Positions 37,722-44,884 are shown, numbered from the stretch's first letter. The stretch: 46,398 nucleotides of DNA from Aquibacillus koreensis (GCF_025154055.1 NZ_JAOALK010000001.1:1-46398), one strand, 5' to 3'. Program-made: numbers and translations. Notes: a model not told the origin generated them from the letters alone.

Positions 37722-38153
37722 TTATAGCCCTAAGTCTTCTATTTGTTTCATTAGGTCTTGTACTTCATTAATGGTTTGAAAGATTTCGGCGTTTTCTATT
37801 TTTTCAATTGTCAATTGACCATCTTCGACCAATTTATTAATTTCATTAAGAATCTCTTCATTTTTATTTACTAGATTATTATGAATATCTTCGACCATAG
37901 CAGGTGCGTCAACAGTGTTAAATCCTTCTATTTCTTCCTGTAACGTATTTAAATGGCTTTCAAGTTGCTCTTTTGCAGCTGGGTCATTGGCAGCATCTTC
38001 TATCATTTGCGGTGCTTCTTTTGCAAAATCAGTTAATGTATTGATATGTTCCGTTGCTTCTTTTGTATAATCCAAAGAGTTGTTAACATCCTCTAAAAAT
38101 CCACAACCACCCAACACCAAAATGAAGGTAATTCCAATTAAGATTTTTTTCAT
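37722..38153 (-). CDS. Putative lipoprotein, DUF6376-like
   Basis: Predicted 143-residue lipoprotein: MKK, hydrophobic segment, lipobox LGGC (Cys17), then a helical acidic body starting 'FLEDVNNSLDYTKEAT'. The NSLDY start of the mature protein and the 'HINTLTDFAKEAPQM' run resemble DUF6376 lipoproteins of Bacillaceae, by memory. Role unknown. AAAGGAGAAAGAT precedes the ATG. Confidence 0.68.
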   Translation of the reverse strand: MKKILIGITFILVLGGCGFLEDVNNSLDYTKEATEHINTLTDFAKEAPQMIEDAANDPAAKEQLESHLNTLQEEIEGFNTVDAPAMVEDIHNNLVNKNEEILNEINKLVEDGQLTIEKIENAEIFQTINEVQDLMKQIEDLGL

Positions 38154-38248
38154 ATCTTTCTCCTTTCATATCTCATTTAAATATACGCTATAATCGATTG
38201 AAAGTTTCGTTTTTTTATAAAGATAATAGAATTATAGAAAAAGCAAAA

Positions 38249-38277
38249 AAGCTGCCAACTAATACGATTGGCAGCTT
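38249..38277 (-). terminator. Terminator of the c-di-GMP-controlled microprotein
   Basis: On the minus strand AGCTGCCAA (38268-38276) pairs with TTGGCAGCT (38250-38258), followed by TTTTTTGC. It lies 18 bp after the stop of the 49-aa ORF. Confidence 0.9.
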
Positions 38278-38294
38278 CTCATATATTTTTTAAT

Positions 38295-38444
38295 TTATCT
38301 GATTTGCTCTTCTGCAAGTGGTGGAACATCGTGTCTCAAATGATCAATCGTTTGATGACAACGGATACAGATCCCTTCACTCACACTAATTTTATGAATC
38401 CCTCTAATTCGGCATTTATACATTCGTTTAAAAAATTCTCTCAA
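38295..38444 (-). CDS. 49-aa Cys/His microprotein under c-di-GMP riboswitch
   Basis: TTG-initiated ORF: MREFFKRMYK at the start and PPLAEEQIR at the end. AGGAGG lies ten bases before the TTG. The middle has one Cys (residue 10), RGIH, then CIRCH (residues 26-30) and more His, enough for a single zinc site. No signal peptide or membrane helix. Directly upstream lie a c-di-GMP-I riboswitch and a sigma-A-type promoter; directly downstream lies a terminator, so this is the riboswitch's only target in its unit. Not recognised as a known family. The C...RGIH...CxxC pattern loosely recalls the sigma-G inhibitor Gin/CsfB, but one Cys pair is incomplete, so no assignment is made. Confidence 0.65.
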   Translation of the reverse strand: MREFFKRMYKCRIRGIHKISVSEGICIRCHQTIDHLRHDVPPLAEEQIR

Positions 38445-38496
38445 AACCAATCCGCCTCCTAGAAACGTCAGAATAGTGATCTTTTACATTGATCCG

Positions 38497-38590
38497 ATAA
38501 TTCTTCGGTAACTAGGCTACCATGACTCATGAGAGTTTTAGGTCCTTAGCTTTGCGTCCTTACCTTTCGATAAGTTTGCCTTTGTCGTAT
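38497..38590 (-). ncRNA. Cyclic-di-GMP-I (GEMM-I) riboswitch
   Basis: On the minus strand the conserved blocks appear in order: GGCAAAC, CGAAAGG, GGACGCAAAGC, CCTAAAA, a variable stem-loop (ACTCTCATGAGT), GGTAGCC and GTTACCGAAG. These match the GEMM-I tetraloop, tetraloop-receptor and ligand-binding segments known from V. cholerae Vc2. No intrinsic terminator follows the aptamer. CCTAG in its 3' part (38512-38516 on the plus strand) can pair with CTAGG of the downstream Shine-Dalgarno (38458-38462), suggesting translational control (inference). Confidence 0.93.
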
Positions 38591-38601
38591 GACTTACATT
38601 C

Positions 38602-38629
38602 ATTATAGTCTTTCTATTGAAACTAGCAA
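38602..38629 (-). promoter_or_regulatory. Promoter of the c-di-GMP riboswitch unit
   Basis: Minus strand TTGCTA (38624-38629), 16 bp, TATAAT (38602-38607, perfect -10). Predicted start near 38595, right at the aptamer's 5' edge. Confidence 0.75.
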
Positions 38630-38702
38630 CACTTTCGACAAAAGCTCTATTTATATTCTATGAAATTACAAGTAGAAATCTCTTTTTTGTCAAAATATAG
38701 AC

Positions 38703-39875
38703 CTATTTATTTTTTAACATTTCATATACTTGAGCGACATCCTTGTCTCCTCTACCAGATAAATTTACAATGATTGAATCCTCAGGAGATAGCGTTTTTG
38801 CTAGTTTCGTAGCATAAGCTAAGGCATGGGAACTTTCTAATGCAGGGATGATCCCTTCTACACTTGATAGTTCTTGAAAAGCTTCAAGCGCTTCCTGGCC
38901 TGTTACCGAAGCGTATTCCGCTCGTCCAGTCGTACTTAAATGACTATGCTCTGGTCCAACACCAGGGTAATCTAAACCAGCAGCAATCGAGTTCGTCGGT
39001 TGTGGCTCGCCATTTTCATCCAGTAGCGTCAAACATTTAAAACCATGGATCACTGCGGGCACCCCATTTGTAATGGTTGCAGCTTCCGTAGGTTCAACGC
39101 CAACTAAACGAACGCCAGGCTCGTCAATGTAATGGGCAAATGCTCCGATTGCATTACTTCCCCCACCTACACATGCAACAACAGCTGCTGGTAATTTCCC
39201 TTCTTTCTCCAGAATCTGACGCTTTGACTCTTCACTAATCACCGATTGGAAGTGCTTCACCATTGTCGGAAATGGGTGTGGTCCAACCGCAGAACCTAGT
39301 AAATAGAATGTCGTTTCATAGTTTTCAACCAAATCATTTAACGCCGCATCCACCGCATCCTTTAAACGGCCTTGTCCCTTCTCAACCGCTACTACTTTTG
39401 CACCTAGAAGTTCCATGCGAAATACGTTCAATGCTTGTCTTTCCGTATCCAATTTGCCCATATAAATCGTACAATCCATTCCAAACATTGCACATGCAGT
39501 GGCTGTTGCAACACCGTGCTGGCCAGCACCGGTTTCAGCGATCACACGATGTACACCCATTCGTTTTGCTAACAAAATTTGTCCAATAACATTATTAATC
39601 TTGTGTGCACCTGTATGATTCAAGTCTTCACGCTTTAAATAAATTTTTGCTCCACCAACTTTTTCTGTTAGGTTGCTAGCAAATGTCAGAGGATTTTCAC
39701 GACCAACATATTCTCGTAAATAATAGCGAAATTCCTCTTGAAAGTCCGGGTCATCTTTATATTTTTCAAACTGCTCTGCAAGCATAGTTAATACGTTTTG
39801 TAAATCATGTGGTAAATAACTGCCGCCAAACTCACCATAAAAACCAGGTTCTGCTACACTATTTTCTTTTGCCAT
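38703..39875 (-). CDS. trpB: Tryptophan synthase beta subunit, orphan TrpB
   Basis: PLP enzyme of 390 residues condensing indole with serine. The PLP lysine is in '[11 protein letters not shown]', the catalytic Glu in '[13 protein letters not shown]', and the phosphate-binding 'GGGSNAIG' is present, so it should be active. The length fits TrpB1, not the longer TrpB2. The N-terminal '[12 protein letters not shown]' differs from the more usual GGRYVPE. The ATG at 39875 has AAGGAGGATACGAAG before it; an in-frame ATG at 39899 does not. There is no trpA or other trp gene nearby, so it may salvage indole or be an extra copy. Confidence 0.93.
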   Translation of the reverse strand: MAKENSVAEPGFYGEFGGSYLPHDLQNVLTMLAEQFEKYKDDPDFQEEFRYYLREYVGRENPLTFASNLTEKVGGAKIYLKREDLNHTGAHKINNVIGQILLAKRMGVHRVIAETGAGQHGVATATACAMFGMDCTIYMGKLDTERQALNVFRMELLGAKVVAVEKGQGRLKDAVDAALNDLVENYETTFYLLGSAVGPHPFPTMVKHFQSVISEESKRQILEKEGKLPAAVVACVGGGSNAIGAFAHYIDEPGVRLVGVEPTEAATITNGVPAVIHGFKCLTLLDENGEPQPTNSIAAGLDYPGVGPEHSHLSTTGRAEYASVTGQEALEAFQELSSVEGIIPALESSHALAYATKLAKTLSPEDSIIVNLSGRGDKDVAQVYEMLKNK

Positions 39876-39929
39876 CTTCGTATCCTCCTTATAAATCATG
39901 ATTCTTGTCCTACTATTTTACCACCTAAT

Positions 39930-39955
39930 CACAAAATTTTCAGATAATTTTTGTG
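39930..39955. repeat. Inverted repeat upstream of trpB
   Basis: CACAAAA...TTTTTGTG dyad 55 bp before the trpB start. Possible operator; no T-box or TRAP leader features were found in 39876-40065. Confidence 0.4.
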
Positions 39956-40065
39956 TTTTTTCACTAAATTACCACGAAAAAGATTAGGATTGCGGCTTTT
40001 ACGTGGTTTCTGTGTAACAGTTTTATGGGATGAATGAATGTTAGTTTCTGGTAGATTTATTATCC

Positions 40066-40521
40066 CTACACAGGCTTCCAGATCATTAGTATAATGATGA
40101 TAATAAAAATAGTGTTTTCAAAATATTCTACTAGGAAAAGTGACTTAGATAAACGATCATACTCTTTGGGGATTTCTTCTCCTTTGTGGTTTACAAGCAA
40201 TTGTTTTATTGGCCTGGCATACCACTTTAGTGCAGTTGGTCCCATCGCGAGTGCAATGAGGTACAAGCTTAAGCTAATGATGTACCATGGCATGCGAAAC
40301 AAATACGGATGAATTGCTCCCATTGCTAGACCAGTTATGAGTAAAAGGGTGCCTCCGATCATTACAAATATGTGTAGCTTATGTCTAATCGCATACGCAT
40401 GCCTCAGCTCTGTCATCGTTGATGCTGATTTAGGAATAGTTGTTAAGAAGAAGCCCGGACCCATTCCCATGATCGCTGAAAAAATATGAATAAAGACTAG
40501 TATAGAATATAGTTGCTCCAT
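40066..40521 (-). CDS. DUF2269 family membrane protein
   Basis: Integral membrane protein of 151 residues with four predicted helices. 'YSILVFIHIFSAIMGMGPGFF' near the N-terminus and a His in 'RHKLHIFVMIGG' match the DUF2269 pattern. Function unknown; conserved His residues in membrane helices would allow haem or metal binding, but that is speculative. GGAGAAAAAC precedes the ATG. Stands alone. Confidence 0.72.
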   Translation of the reverse strand: MEQLYSILVFIHIFSAIMGMGPGFFLTTIPKSASTMTELRHAYAIRHKLHIFVMIGGTLLLITGLAMGAIHPYLFRMPWYIISLSLYLIALAMGPTALKWYARPIKQLLVNHKGEEIPKEYDRLSKSLFLVEYFENTIFIIIIILMIWKPV

Positions 40522-40718
40522 GTTTTTCTCCTTTAATACGTTCTATGGTACTAGTTTATATCATCTAACAGAATTATAAAGTGATAATGATCATATGTAG
40601 TTAGTGTGGGTAAGAGACGTTAGGGTTCTGGGGAAAGAGTCTCTGGTGAGAACGTTCTTGGATGAGATGTAGGATACTTGCCCCAGGTTACCATGATTAA
40701 AATTAAAATCATTAAAAT

Positions 40719-40767
40719 GGAAACAGAAGAACCGTCCCTGTGTTGATGAAGTCTGTCCCTGTGTTTC
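40719..40767. repeat. REP-like element, copy 1 (GGAAACA arms)
   Basis: GGAAACA (40719-40725) and TGTTTCC (40761-40767) bound a core with AACCGTCCCTG and a partial internal duplication (GTCTGTCCCTG). Other copies: 41978, 43436, 43510 and 46291. Confidence 0.75.
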
Positions 40768-40789
40768 CTTATTTTTTGGAGGTGTTTGT

Positions 40790-41293
40790 GTGGATGTGAG
40801 GAAGAATTTGGTTGTTTCTGCTTTTTTGGTTATTGGTGTTGTTGTGATCGTAGGTGGTATGTTTATAGGCTTGTATATTGGAACTAGTGAAGACTTTTAT
40901 GTTTTGGGGGAATTACAAGGTATCATTGGATGGGTTATATTCGCAAGTGGCGTCATGTGGGGTATTGTCTTTATTGGCTTCTTTGAAGTAATTAAACTAC
41001 TTGAAAGAATCTATAATCAACGAGAAAATAATTATAATCCATTGGAACTTGAACATACTTTTGATCACAATGTGGAATCAAAACAAAAATATGATAAAGT
41101 ATATCAGGTTACACCGCAAGCTAGTCTCGAGATTAGCAATTTTTTTGATAAAGAAGTGAAAGAAATACTAGGAACACATATAGAGGACTTCTACAATGTT
41201 CGTACCGAGCATGAAAGTTTCATTATAGAATTAGGTGGTTTTAGCCCTAAAGTAGTATCAAAAGAAAAGGCGAAAAAACTAGGGTTAATTTAA
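40790..41293 (+). CDS. Hypothetical two-helix membrane protein
   Basis: Predicted 167-residue protein with two N-terminal membrane helices (about 8-30 and 42-66), then a soluble polar domain of about 95 residues. GTG start at 40790 with GGAGG eight bases upstream. No family recognised. A REP-like element lies 22 bp before the start, so any promoter must lie in or above it. Confidence 0.6.
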   Translation: MDVRKNLVVSAFLVIGVVVIVGGMFIGLYIGTSEDFYVLGELQGIIGWVIFASGVMWGIVFIGFFEVIKLLERIYNQRENNYNPLELEHTFDHNVESKQKYDKVYQVTPQASLEISNFFDKEVKEILGTHIEDFYNVRTEHESFIIELGGFSPKVVSKEKAKKLGLI

Positions 41294-41323
41294 ATAATGT
41301 GTTCATTTACTGGGCAAAAAAAA

Positions 41324-41353
41324 GAAGAGACCAACAAAATGATTGGTCTCTTC
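41324..41353. terminator. Bidirectional terminator
   Basis: GAAGAGACCAA (41324-41334) pairs with TTGGTCTCTTC (41343-41353), flanked by A8 on the left, which reads as T8 for the minus-strand lipoprotein gene. Confidence 0.88.
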
Positions 41354-41359
41354 CCTGTT

Positions 41360-41881
41360 TTATTCTGGACTTGCTGTTTTTATATACGATAGATTAACGG
41401 TTACCGTGCTTTCCCCTTCCGCTGCTATGACCGTAACACTAACCGATTCGTTATCCTTTTGCATCACTAAAGAGCTATATTCATTACTAGTCATTTCCGT
41501 ATTGCTTTCAAATCCATTATCATTCATAAAATTCTTATACAATTCCCAAACTTCATCAAAGGTTGTTTCTGTCATATAAGAAACATTCATCCCTTCCTCT
41601 CCAGCATCATTCAATTTAACTGTGCTAATGATCTGATACTCCTCCGGGAATGGGATATCCTCTGGAAAATCATCCGGCAAATCCTTAGAAGAACTCAGAG
41701 AAACACTTTCGCCATCTGCGTTCTTAGTCTCAAGTGTAAAACCATCCTCTTCATTGCCACCAACAGATATACTTTCCCCTTCCTCCCCAACAGGTATCGA
41801 AATAGAATCACCAAAGCATCCGCTTAAAAACAAGATTATGCCAAACAAACAAAAGAGCAATAACACGCTTTTTTTTATCAT
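41360..41881 (-). CDS. Hypothetical lipoprotein
   Basis: Predicted 173-residue lipoprotein with lipobox LSGC (Cys22), an acidic Gly/Ser/Glu-rich stretch (about 25-65), then a compact domain from 'PDDFPEDIPFPEEYQI' onward. 'FPEDIPFPE' motifs occur in several uncharacterised Bacillus lipoproteins. GGAGGCCTAATT before the ATG. Convergent with the gene at 40790 and divergent from the ECF sigma gene. Function unknown. Confidence 0.68.
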   Translation of the reverse strand: MIKKSVLLLFCLFGIILFLSGCFGDSISIPVGEEGESISVGGNEEDGFTLETKNADGESVSLSSSKDLPDDFPEDIPFPEEYQIISTVKLNDAGEEGMNVSYMTETTFDEVWELYKNFMNDNGFESNTEMTSNEYSSLVMQKDNESVSVTVIAAEGESTVTVNLSYIKTASPE

Positions 41882-41977
41882 AATTAGGCCTCCAAAAAGT
41901 TTCTTTACATATCGTTCTCCTCCTTATTTTATCGAAGGACAAATTTGCAAGATATTATACCAAGGTATATTCTTTTC

Positions 41978-42006
41978 GTGAACATGGGGACGGTTCTTGT
42001 GTTCAC
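41978..42006. repeat. REP-like element, copy 2 (GTGAACA arms)
   Basis: 29 bp: GTGAACA, core TGGGGACGGTTCTTG, TGTTCAC; perfect 7-bp inverted ends. It adjoins a second dyad CACGTTTTTTT/AAAAAAACGTG at 42003-42027 that reaches the candidate ECF -35. Confidence 0.8.
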
Positions 42007-42024
42007 GTTTTTTTCAAAAAAAAC

Positions 42025-42053
42025 GTGACACAAAAATGAGTTGTATCCGTCTA
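42025..42053 (+). promoter_or_regulatory. Candidate ECF-type promoter of the sigma operon
   Basis: GTGACA (42025-42030), 17 bp, CGTCTA (42048-42053). CGTC in the -10 is typical of ECF sigma factors, while the -35 is only partly like the usual AAC motif. Suggests autoregulation. Confidence 0.4.
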
Positions 42054-42085
42054 AGTTAGAGAGACCAGATACGGGGGACCATAAT

Positions 42086-42610
42086 ATGTCAAACACGAGC
42101 AAAATTATTTCAGAATGGTTTTACCAATACAGCGATTGTGTCTATGACTTTCTCGTTTACTATACCGGCTCTAAGGATGTAGAGGATCTCGTACAAGAGG
42201 TGTTTATTAAAGCCGGTAAGGGGTTAAAGTCTTATAAGGAAGAAGCAAGTCCGAAAACATGGCTTTTTAGCATCGCTCGTCATGTTGCTATTGATCATGC
42301 TAGGAAAAAGGAAACAAGGCTAAGTAAACACGCAAAACCATTCGATGAGCATATACGAAAAAATCATTTGGAGTCTTCTCCAGAAGAAATCCTCCTTGAA
42401 AACGAACAAAACCAGGCGTTATACCAAGCAATTAACAACCAAAAGAAAAGCTATCGAGACGTTCTAATCCTTAGAGGTATTCAAGGATTATCTGTGAAAG
42501 AGACTGCTGCAATTTTGAACTGGAAAGAAACAAAAGTACGAACCAATTTTCACCGTGCAATGAAAGCTATTCGAATGGTTCAAGGTGGGAGGATTTACAA
42601 TGAAGAATGA
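42086..42610 (+). CDS. ECF sigma factor, SigX-like
   Basis: RNA polymerase sigma factor of 174 residues. Region 2: 'DVEDLVQEVFIKAGKGL' and 'KTWLFSIARHVAIDHARK'; region 4: 'VLILRGIQGLSVKETAAIL...KVRTNFHRAMKAI'. The KTWL.SIARHVAID block is the same as remembered for B. subtilis SigX, which governs cell-surface modification. The ATG at 42086 has a GGGGG tract upstream; the longer frame from 42041 would start upstream of the predicted transcript start. Overlaps the anti-sigma gene by 11 bp. Confidence 0.86.
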   Translation: MSNTSKIISEWFYQYSDCVYDFLVYYTGSKDVEDLVQEVFIKAGKGLKSYKEEASPKTWLFSIARHVAIDHARKKETRLSKHAKPFDEHIRKNHLESSPEEILLENEQNQALYQAINNQKKSYRDVLILRGIQGLSVKETAAILNWKETKVRTNFHRAMKAIRMVQGGRIYNEE

Positions 42611-43430
42611 ACAACGCACTACGAATCAAAAGTTAGGTAATTTTCCTACCCATCAGTTAAATCAGAAACAGAAAGAAGACATCCATGAGAATATTATGGA
42701 CGCCCTCAAAAAGAATGAAGTACAACTGGGAAGGAGAGGAATATTCATGAAAAAAGTAGTAGCAACGATTGCGACTGTAGCTGCGTTGATATTATTTACC
42801 ATTTTAGGTGTGAACACGTTTTATGATGATGAGAACAATACTGCCGGTACTGGAAATACTGATCAACCTTCCGAGCAAGACTTAGAGAATGATACGAATC
42901 AAGAGCAAAACCAAAGCCCTGAGCAAGACCAGAGCTCCGATCAGGACCAAGATCAAGAGCAAAATAACAAAACAGAACCGGATGAAAATCCCTCTTCAGA
43001 TAATGAAGAACAAGAAAATGACATTCCAATGTTTACAGATGAAGTTGCTATAGAGCTCATGCAAAACTACAAGCAAAATTTTGAAGTTGTGCTAGAGGCA
43101 GGAAATAACAACAATTTGAATACCATGTTCGAATCAAAAAGTGATGTGCAGCGTCATTTTGAAGAAATCATGTCTGAAGAACGCGCATCCTCGCTTGTAG
43201 AAATTTATATTGATGAGCGCGATGGAAGTTTACACATTGTACCGACAGAAGCACCTGTTTGGCTTGACCAAGAAGCTGATTTTACCATTGAACAAGTGAA
43301 TGAAGAAAATTACAAAATTATCCAAACGCAACACAATGAATTGATTGGAAGTAAAGAAATGATCTACCACGCAAAATGGCAAGACAATCAATGGATCCTA
43401 AGTGACGTAAAATCAAACGATCTAGAATAG
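42600..43430 (+). CDS. Putative membrane anti-sigma factor (RsiX-like position)
   Basis: Predicted 276-residue single-pass membrane protein. The cytoplasmic N-terminus (about 1-49) would bind the sigma factor, a helix follows (about 50-70), then an extracellular low-complexity linker rich in Q, D, E and N (about 75-132), and a C-terminal domain of about 140 residues. Start ATG 42600 follows GGGAGG by seven bases and lies inside the end of the sigma gene, implying coupling. Anti-sigma role is inferred from the gene pair and topology; no zinc-binding HXXXCXXC motif is seen, as in RsiX-type proteins. Confidence 0.7.
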   Translation: MKNEQRTTNQKLGNFPTHQLNQKQKEDIHENIMDALKKNEVQLGRRGIFMKKVVATIATVAALILFTILGVNTFYDDENNTAGTGNTDQPSEQDLENDTNQEQNQSPEQDQSSDQDQDQEQNNKTEPDENPSSDNEEQENDIPMFTDEVAIELMQNYKQNFEVVLEAGNNNNLNTMFESKSDVQRHFEEIMSEERASSLVEIYIDERDGSLHIVPTEAPVWLDQEADFTIEQVNEENYKIIQTQHNELIGSKEMIYHAKWQDNQWILSDVKSNDLE

Positions 43431-43435
43431 GTAAT

Positions 43436-43464
43436 GGAAACATGGGGACGGTTCTTGTGTTTCC
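43436..43464. repeat. REP-like element, copy 3 (GGAAACA arms)
   Basis: 29 bp: GGAAACA, the same core TGGGGACGGTTCTTG, TGTTTCC. Arms differ from copy 2 but remain fully complementary. Starts 5 bp after the anti-sigma stop. Confidence 0.8.
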
Positions 43465-43509
43465 AAATCAACTGAGAAATTAGCTTACCTTCTGTAAGTG
43501 AAAGACAAC

Positions 43510-43538
43510 GTGAACAGGAGAACCGTCCCCCTGTTCAC
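43510..43538. repeat. REP-like element, copy 4 (inverted core)
   Basis: GTGAACA, core GGAGAACCGTCCCCC in reverse orientation, TGTTCAC. Lies directly before the riboswitch promoter. Confidence 0.8.
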
Positions 43539-43547
43539 AATCTTCTA

Positions 43548-43576
43548 TTGACAAACTTTTTGAATTAGAATATATT
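43548..43576 (+). promoter_or_regulatory. Promoter of the Mn riboswitch transcript
   Basis: TTGACA (43548-43553, consensus), 17 bp, TATATT (43571-43576). Predicted start near 43583, just before the aptamer. Confidence 0.8.
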
Positions 43577-43597
43577 ATTCTTAATTAATTGAATAGT

Positions 43598-43694
43598 TCT
43601 CCTAAAGGGGAGTAGCTTTTACAGCAAGGTCGTCATTACGGAGATTTATCTCTCGGCTTTGTTGGCAACGATCGTTGTTAGCAAGACCTTTACC
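43598..43694 (+). ncRNA. yybP-ykoY manganese riboswitch
   Basis: Contains the conserved 5' loop AAAGGGGAGTAGC, the mid-segment CGTCATTACGG, the CTCGGCTTTGTTGGCAACG segment and the 3' closing AGCAAGACCTTTACC, in the order known for this class. It binds Mn2+ and turns on manganese-handling genes. Two hairpins follow. The first gene after it is a small FbpB-family ORF, then the TerC gene ykoY. Confidence 0.92.
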
Positions 43695-43760
43695 AATGGT
43701 GAAGGTCTTTTATTGTGTTTAAAACCTTTACCACTTTCTGGTAAAGGTTTTATTTTTGCC
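43684..43760 (+). terminator. Two tandem hairpins of the riboswitch expression platform
   Basis: AGACCTT/AAGGTCT followed by TTTATTG (43684-43713), then AAAACCTTTACC/GGTAAAGGTTTT followed by ATTTTT (43720-43758). The first overlaps the aptamer's 3' strand, so ligand binding could block it; the second looks like a full terminator. Confidence 0.7.
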
Positions 43761-43816
43761 AGAAAACCATAACGAACTTTCAAATAATATAATTTTGAAA
43801 AAGGATGGTGGGACGG

Positions 43817-43942
43817 ATGAATAAAAAGAAGATATCTTTTGACGATTTAATCAAGAAAAACAAAGAGGAGTTGTTAAAGGATAAAGTAATGCTCGAGAAG
43901 ATTGAACAGAAAATAGAAGCAAAGCATGTTGGGCAAAAATAA
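43817..43942 (+). CDS. FbpB-family small basic protein (41 aa)
   Basis: Predicted 41-residue protein starting MNKKKISFDDLIKKNKEELL and ending EAKHVGQK. The order 'ISFDDLIKKNKEELLKDK' followed by 'LEKIEQKIEAKH' fits the FbpB family of small basic helical proteins; in B. subtilis Fur-regulated FbpB is proposed to assist the small RNA FsrA in iron sparing. GGTGGGACGG is a modest ribosome binding site. It sits between the Mn riboswitch and ykoY, so it may respond to Mn as well as, or instead of, iron. Confidence 0.8.
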   Translation: MNKKKISFDDLIKKNKEELLKDKVMLEKIEQKIEAKHVGQK

Positions 43943-44097
43943 TTAGAACAACTCGCATCTGCTCTTTTGCGAATGTGTTAGTTTTTCTTATACTTGGTAC
44001 ATTCAATTTTTCTCTACGTCGATTACACTTCTTAGCTAAAGATTTATCACTTTCTTAACGCAAAAAAATTCACATATATAAAGGGGAACAATAAAGC

Positions 44098-44880
44098 ATG
44101 GATGTTTCATTGTTATTAGAGTACGGATGGGTATTATTATTACTAATTGCACTAGAAGGTTTACTTGCTGCTGACAACGCGTTAGTTCTAGCAATTATGG
44201 TTAAACACCTTCCAGACGAGCAACGCAAAAAAGCATTATTTTATGGTCTAGCCGGAGCATTTGTATTCCGTCTTGCGTCACTATTTGTCATTTCATTCCT
44301 TGTAGACGTGTGGCAGGTGCAAGCAATTGGTGCGCTTTACCTCTTGTTCATCGCCATTAACCATATTGCCCGAAAACTTTTATTTAAAAAGTTTGAAAGT
44401 AAAAAAGACGAACAAAAGAAGGAAAGAAAAAAGTCAGGCTTCTGGGGAACTGTTATCAAAGTAGAATTAGCGGATATCGCATTTGCTGTTGATTCGATCC
44501 TTGCTGCTGTGGCACTTGCAATGACATTACCGAATACCAACTTACCGGCAATTGGCGGTATGGATGGTGGAAAATTCCTTGTTATTTTTGCTGGTGGATT
44601 AATTGGTTTAATTATCATGCGTTTCGCTGCTAACTTATTTGTGAAATTATTACATTCAAAACCAGGTCTTGAGATTGCAGCGTTTGCCATCGTAGGTTGG
44701 GTAGGTGTAAAGCTTGCTGTATTAACACTCGGTCATCCAGATATCGGCGTCCTTTCTTACGAGTTTGCCCACTCCAAAGAATGGAAGATCTTCTTCTACA
44801 CCGTTCTAATTGGAATAGCTGCCGCAGGATGGTTCTTAACGAAGGATAAAGAAGTTGAAAAGTTAGAAAAAGCGAGTTAA
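44098..44880 (+). CDS. ykoY: TerC family manganese exporter, YkoY/YceF type
   Basis: Polytopic membrane protein of 260 residues with about seven to eight helices. TerC acidic motifs 'LEGLLAADNALVLAIMVKHLP' and 'DIAFAVDSILAAVALAMTLP' are intact, with a basic cytoplasmic loop (about 98-118) between them. Very similar, by memory, to B. subtilis YkoY (MeeY), implicated in Mn2+ export and metalation of secreted enzymes. AAAGGGGAACAATAAAGC precedes the ATG. The Mn riboswitch is about 400 bp upstream, with fbpB between; no clear separate promoter was found in 43943-44097. Confidence 0.87.
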   Translation: MDVSLLLEYGWVLLLLIALEGLLAADNALVLAIMVKHLPDEQRKKALFYGLAGAFVFRLASLFVISFLVDVWQVQAIGALYLLFIAINHIARKLLFKKFESKKDEQKKERKKSGFWGTVIKVELADIAFAVDSILAAVALAMTLPNTNLPAIGGMDGGKFLVIFAGGLIGLIIMRFAANLFVKLLHSKPGLEIAAFAIVGWVGVKLAVLTLGHPDIGVLSYEFAHSKEWKIFFYTVLIGIAAAGWFLTKDKEVEKLEKAS

Positions 44881-44884
44881 TGGG

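Noticed and set aside
38295-38444. Microprotein as the sigma-G inhibitor Gin (CsfB)
   Set aside because: RGIH and a CxxC are shared in loose order, but the first Cys pair of Gin is missing and the rest does not match.
38268-38462. 64-codon plus-strand open frame over the microprotein gene
   Set aside because: It is antisense to the better-supported riboswitch-linked ORF, overlaps the terminator and has no ribosome binding site.
39876-40065. T-box or TRAP-type leader before trpB
   Set aside because: No T-box sequence (TGGNACC), no specifier hairpin and no GAG/TAG triplet series were found.
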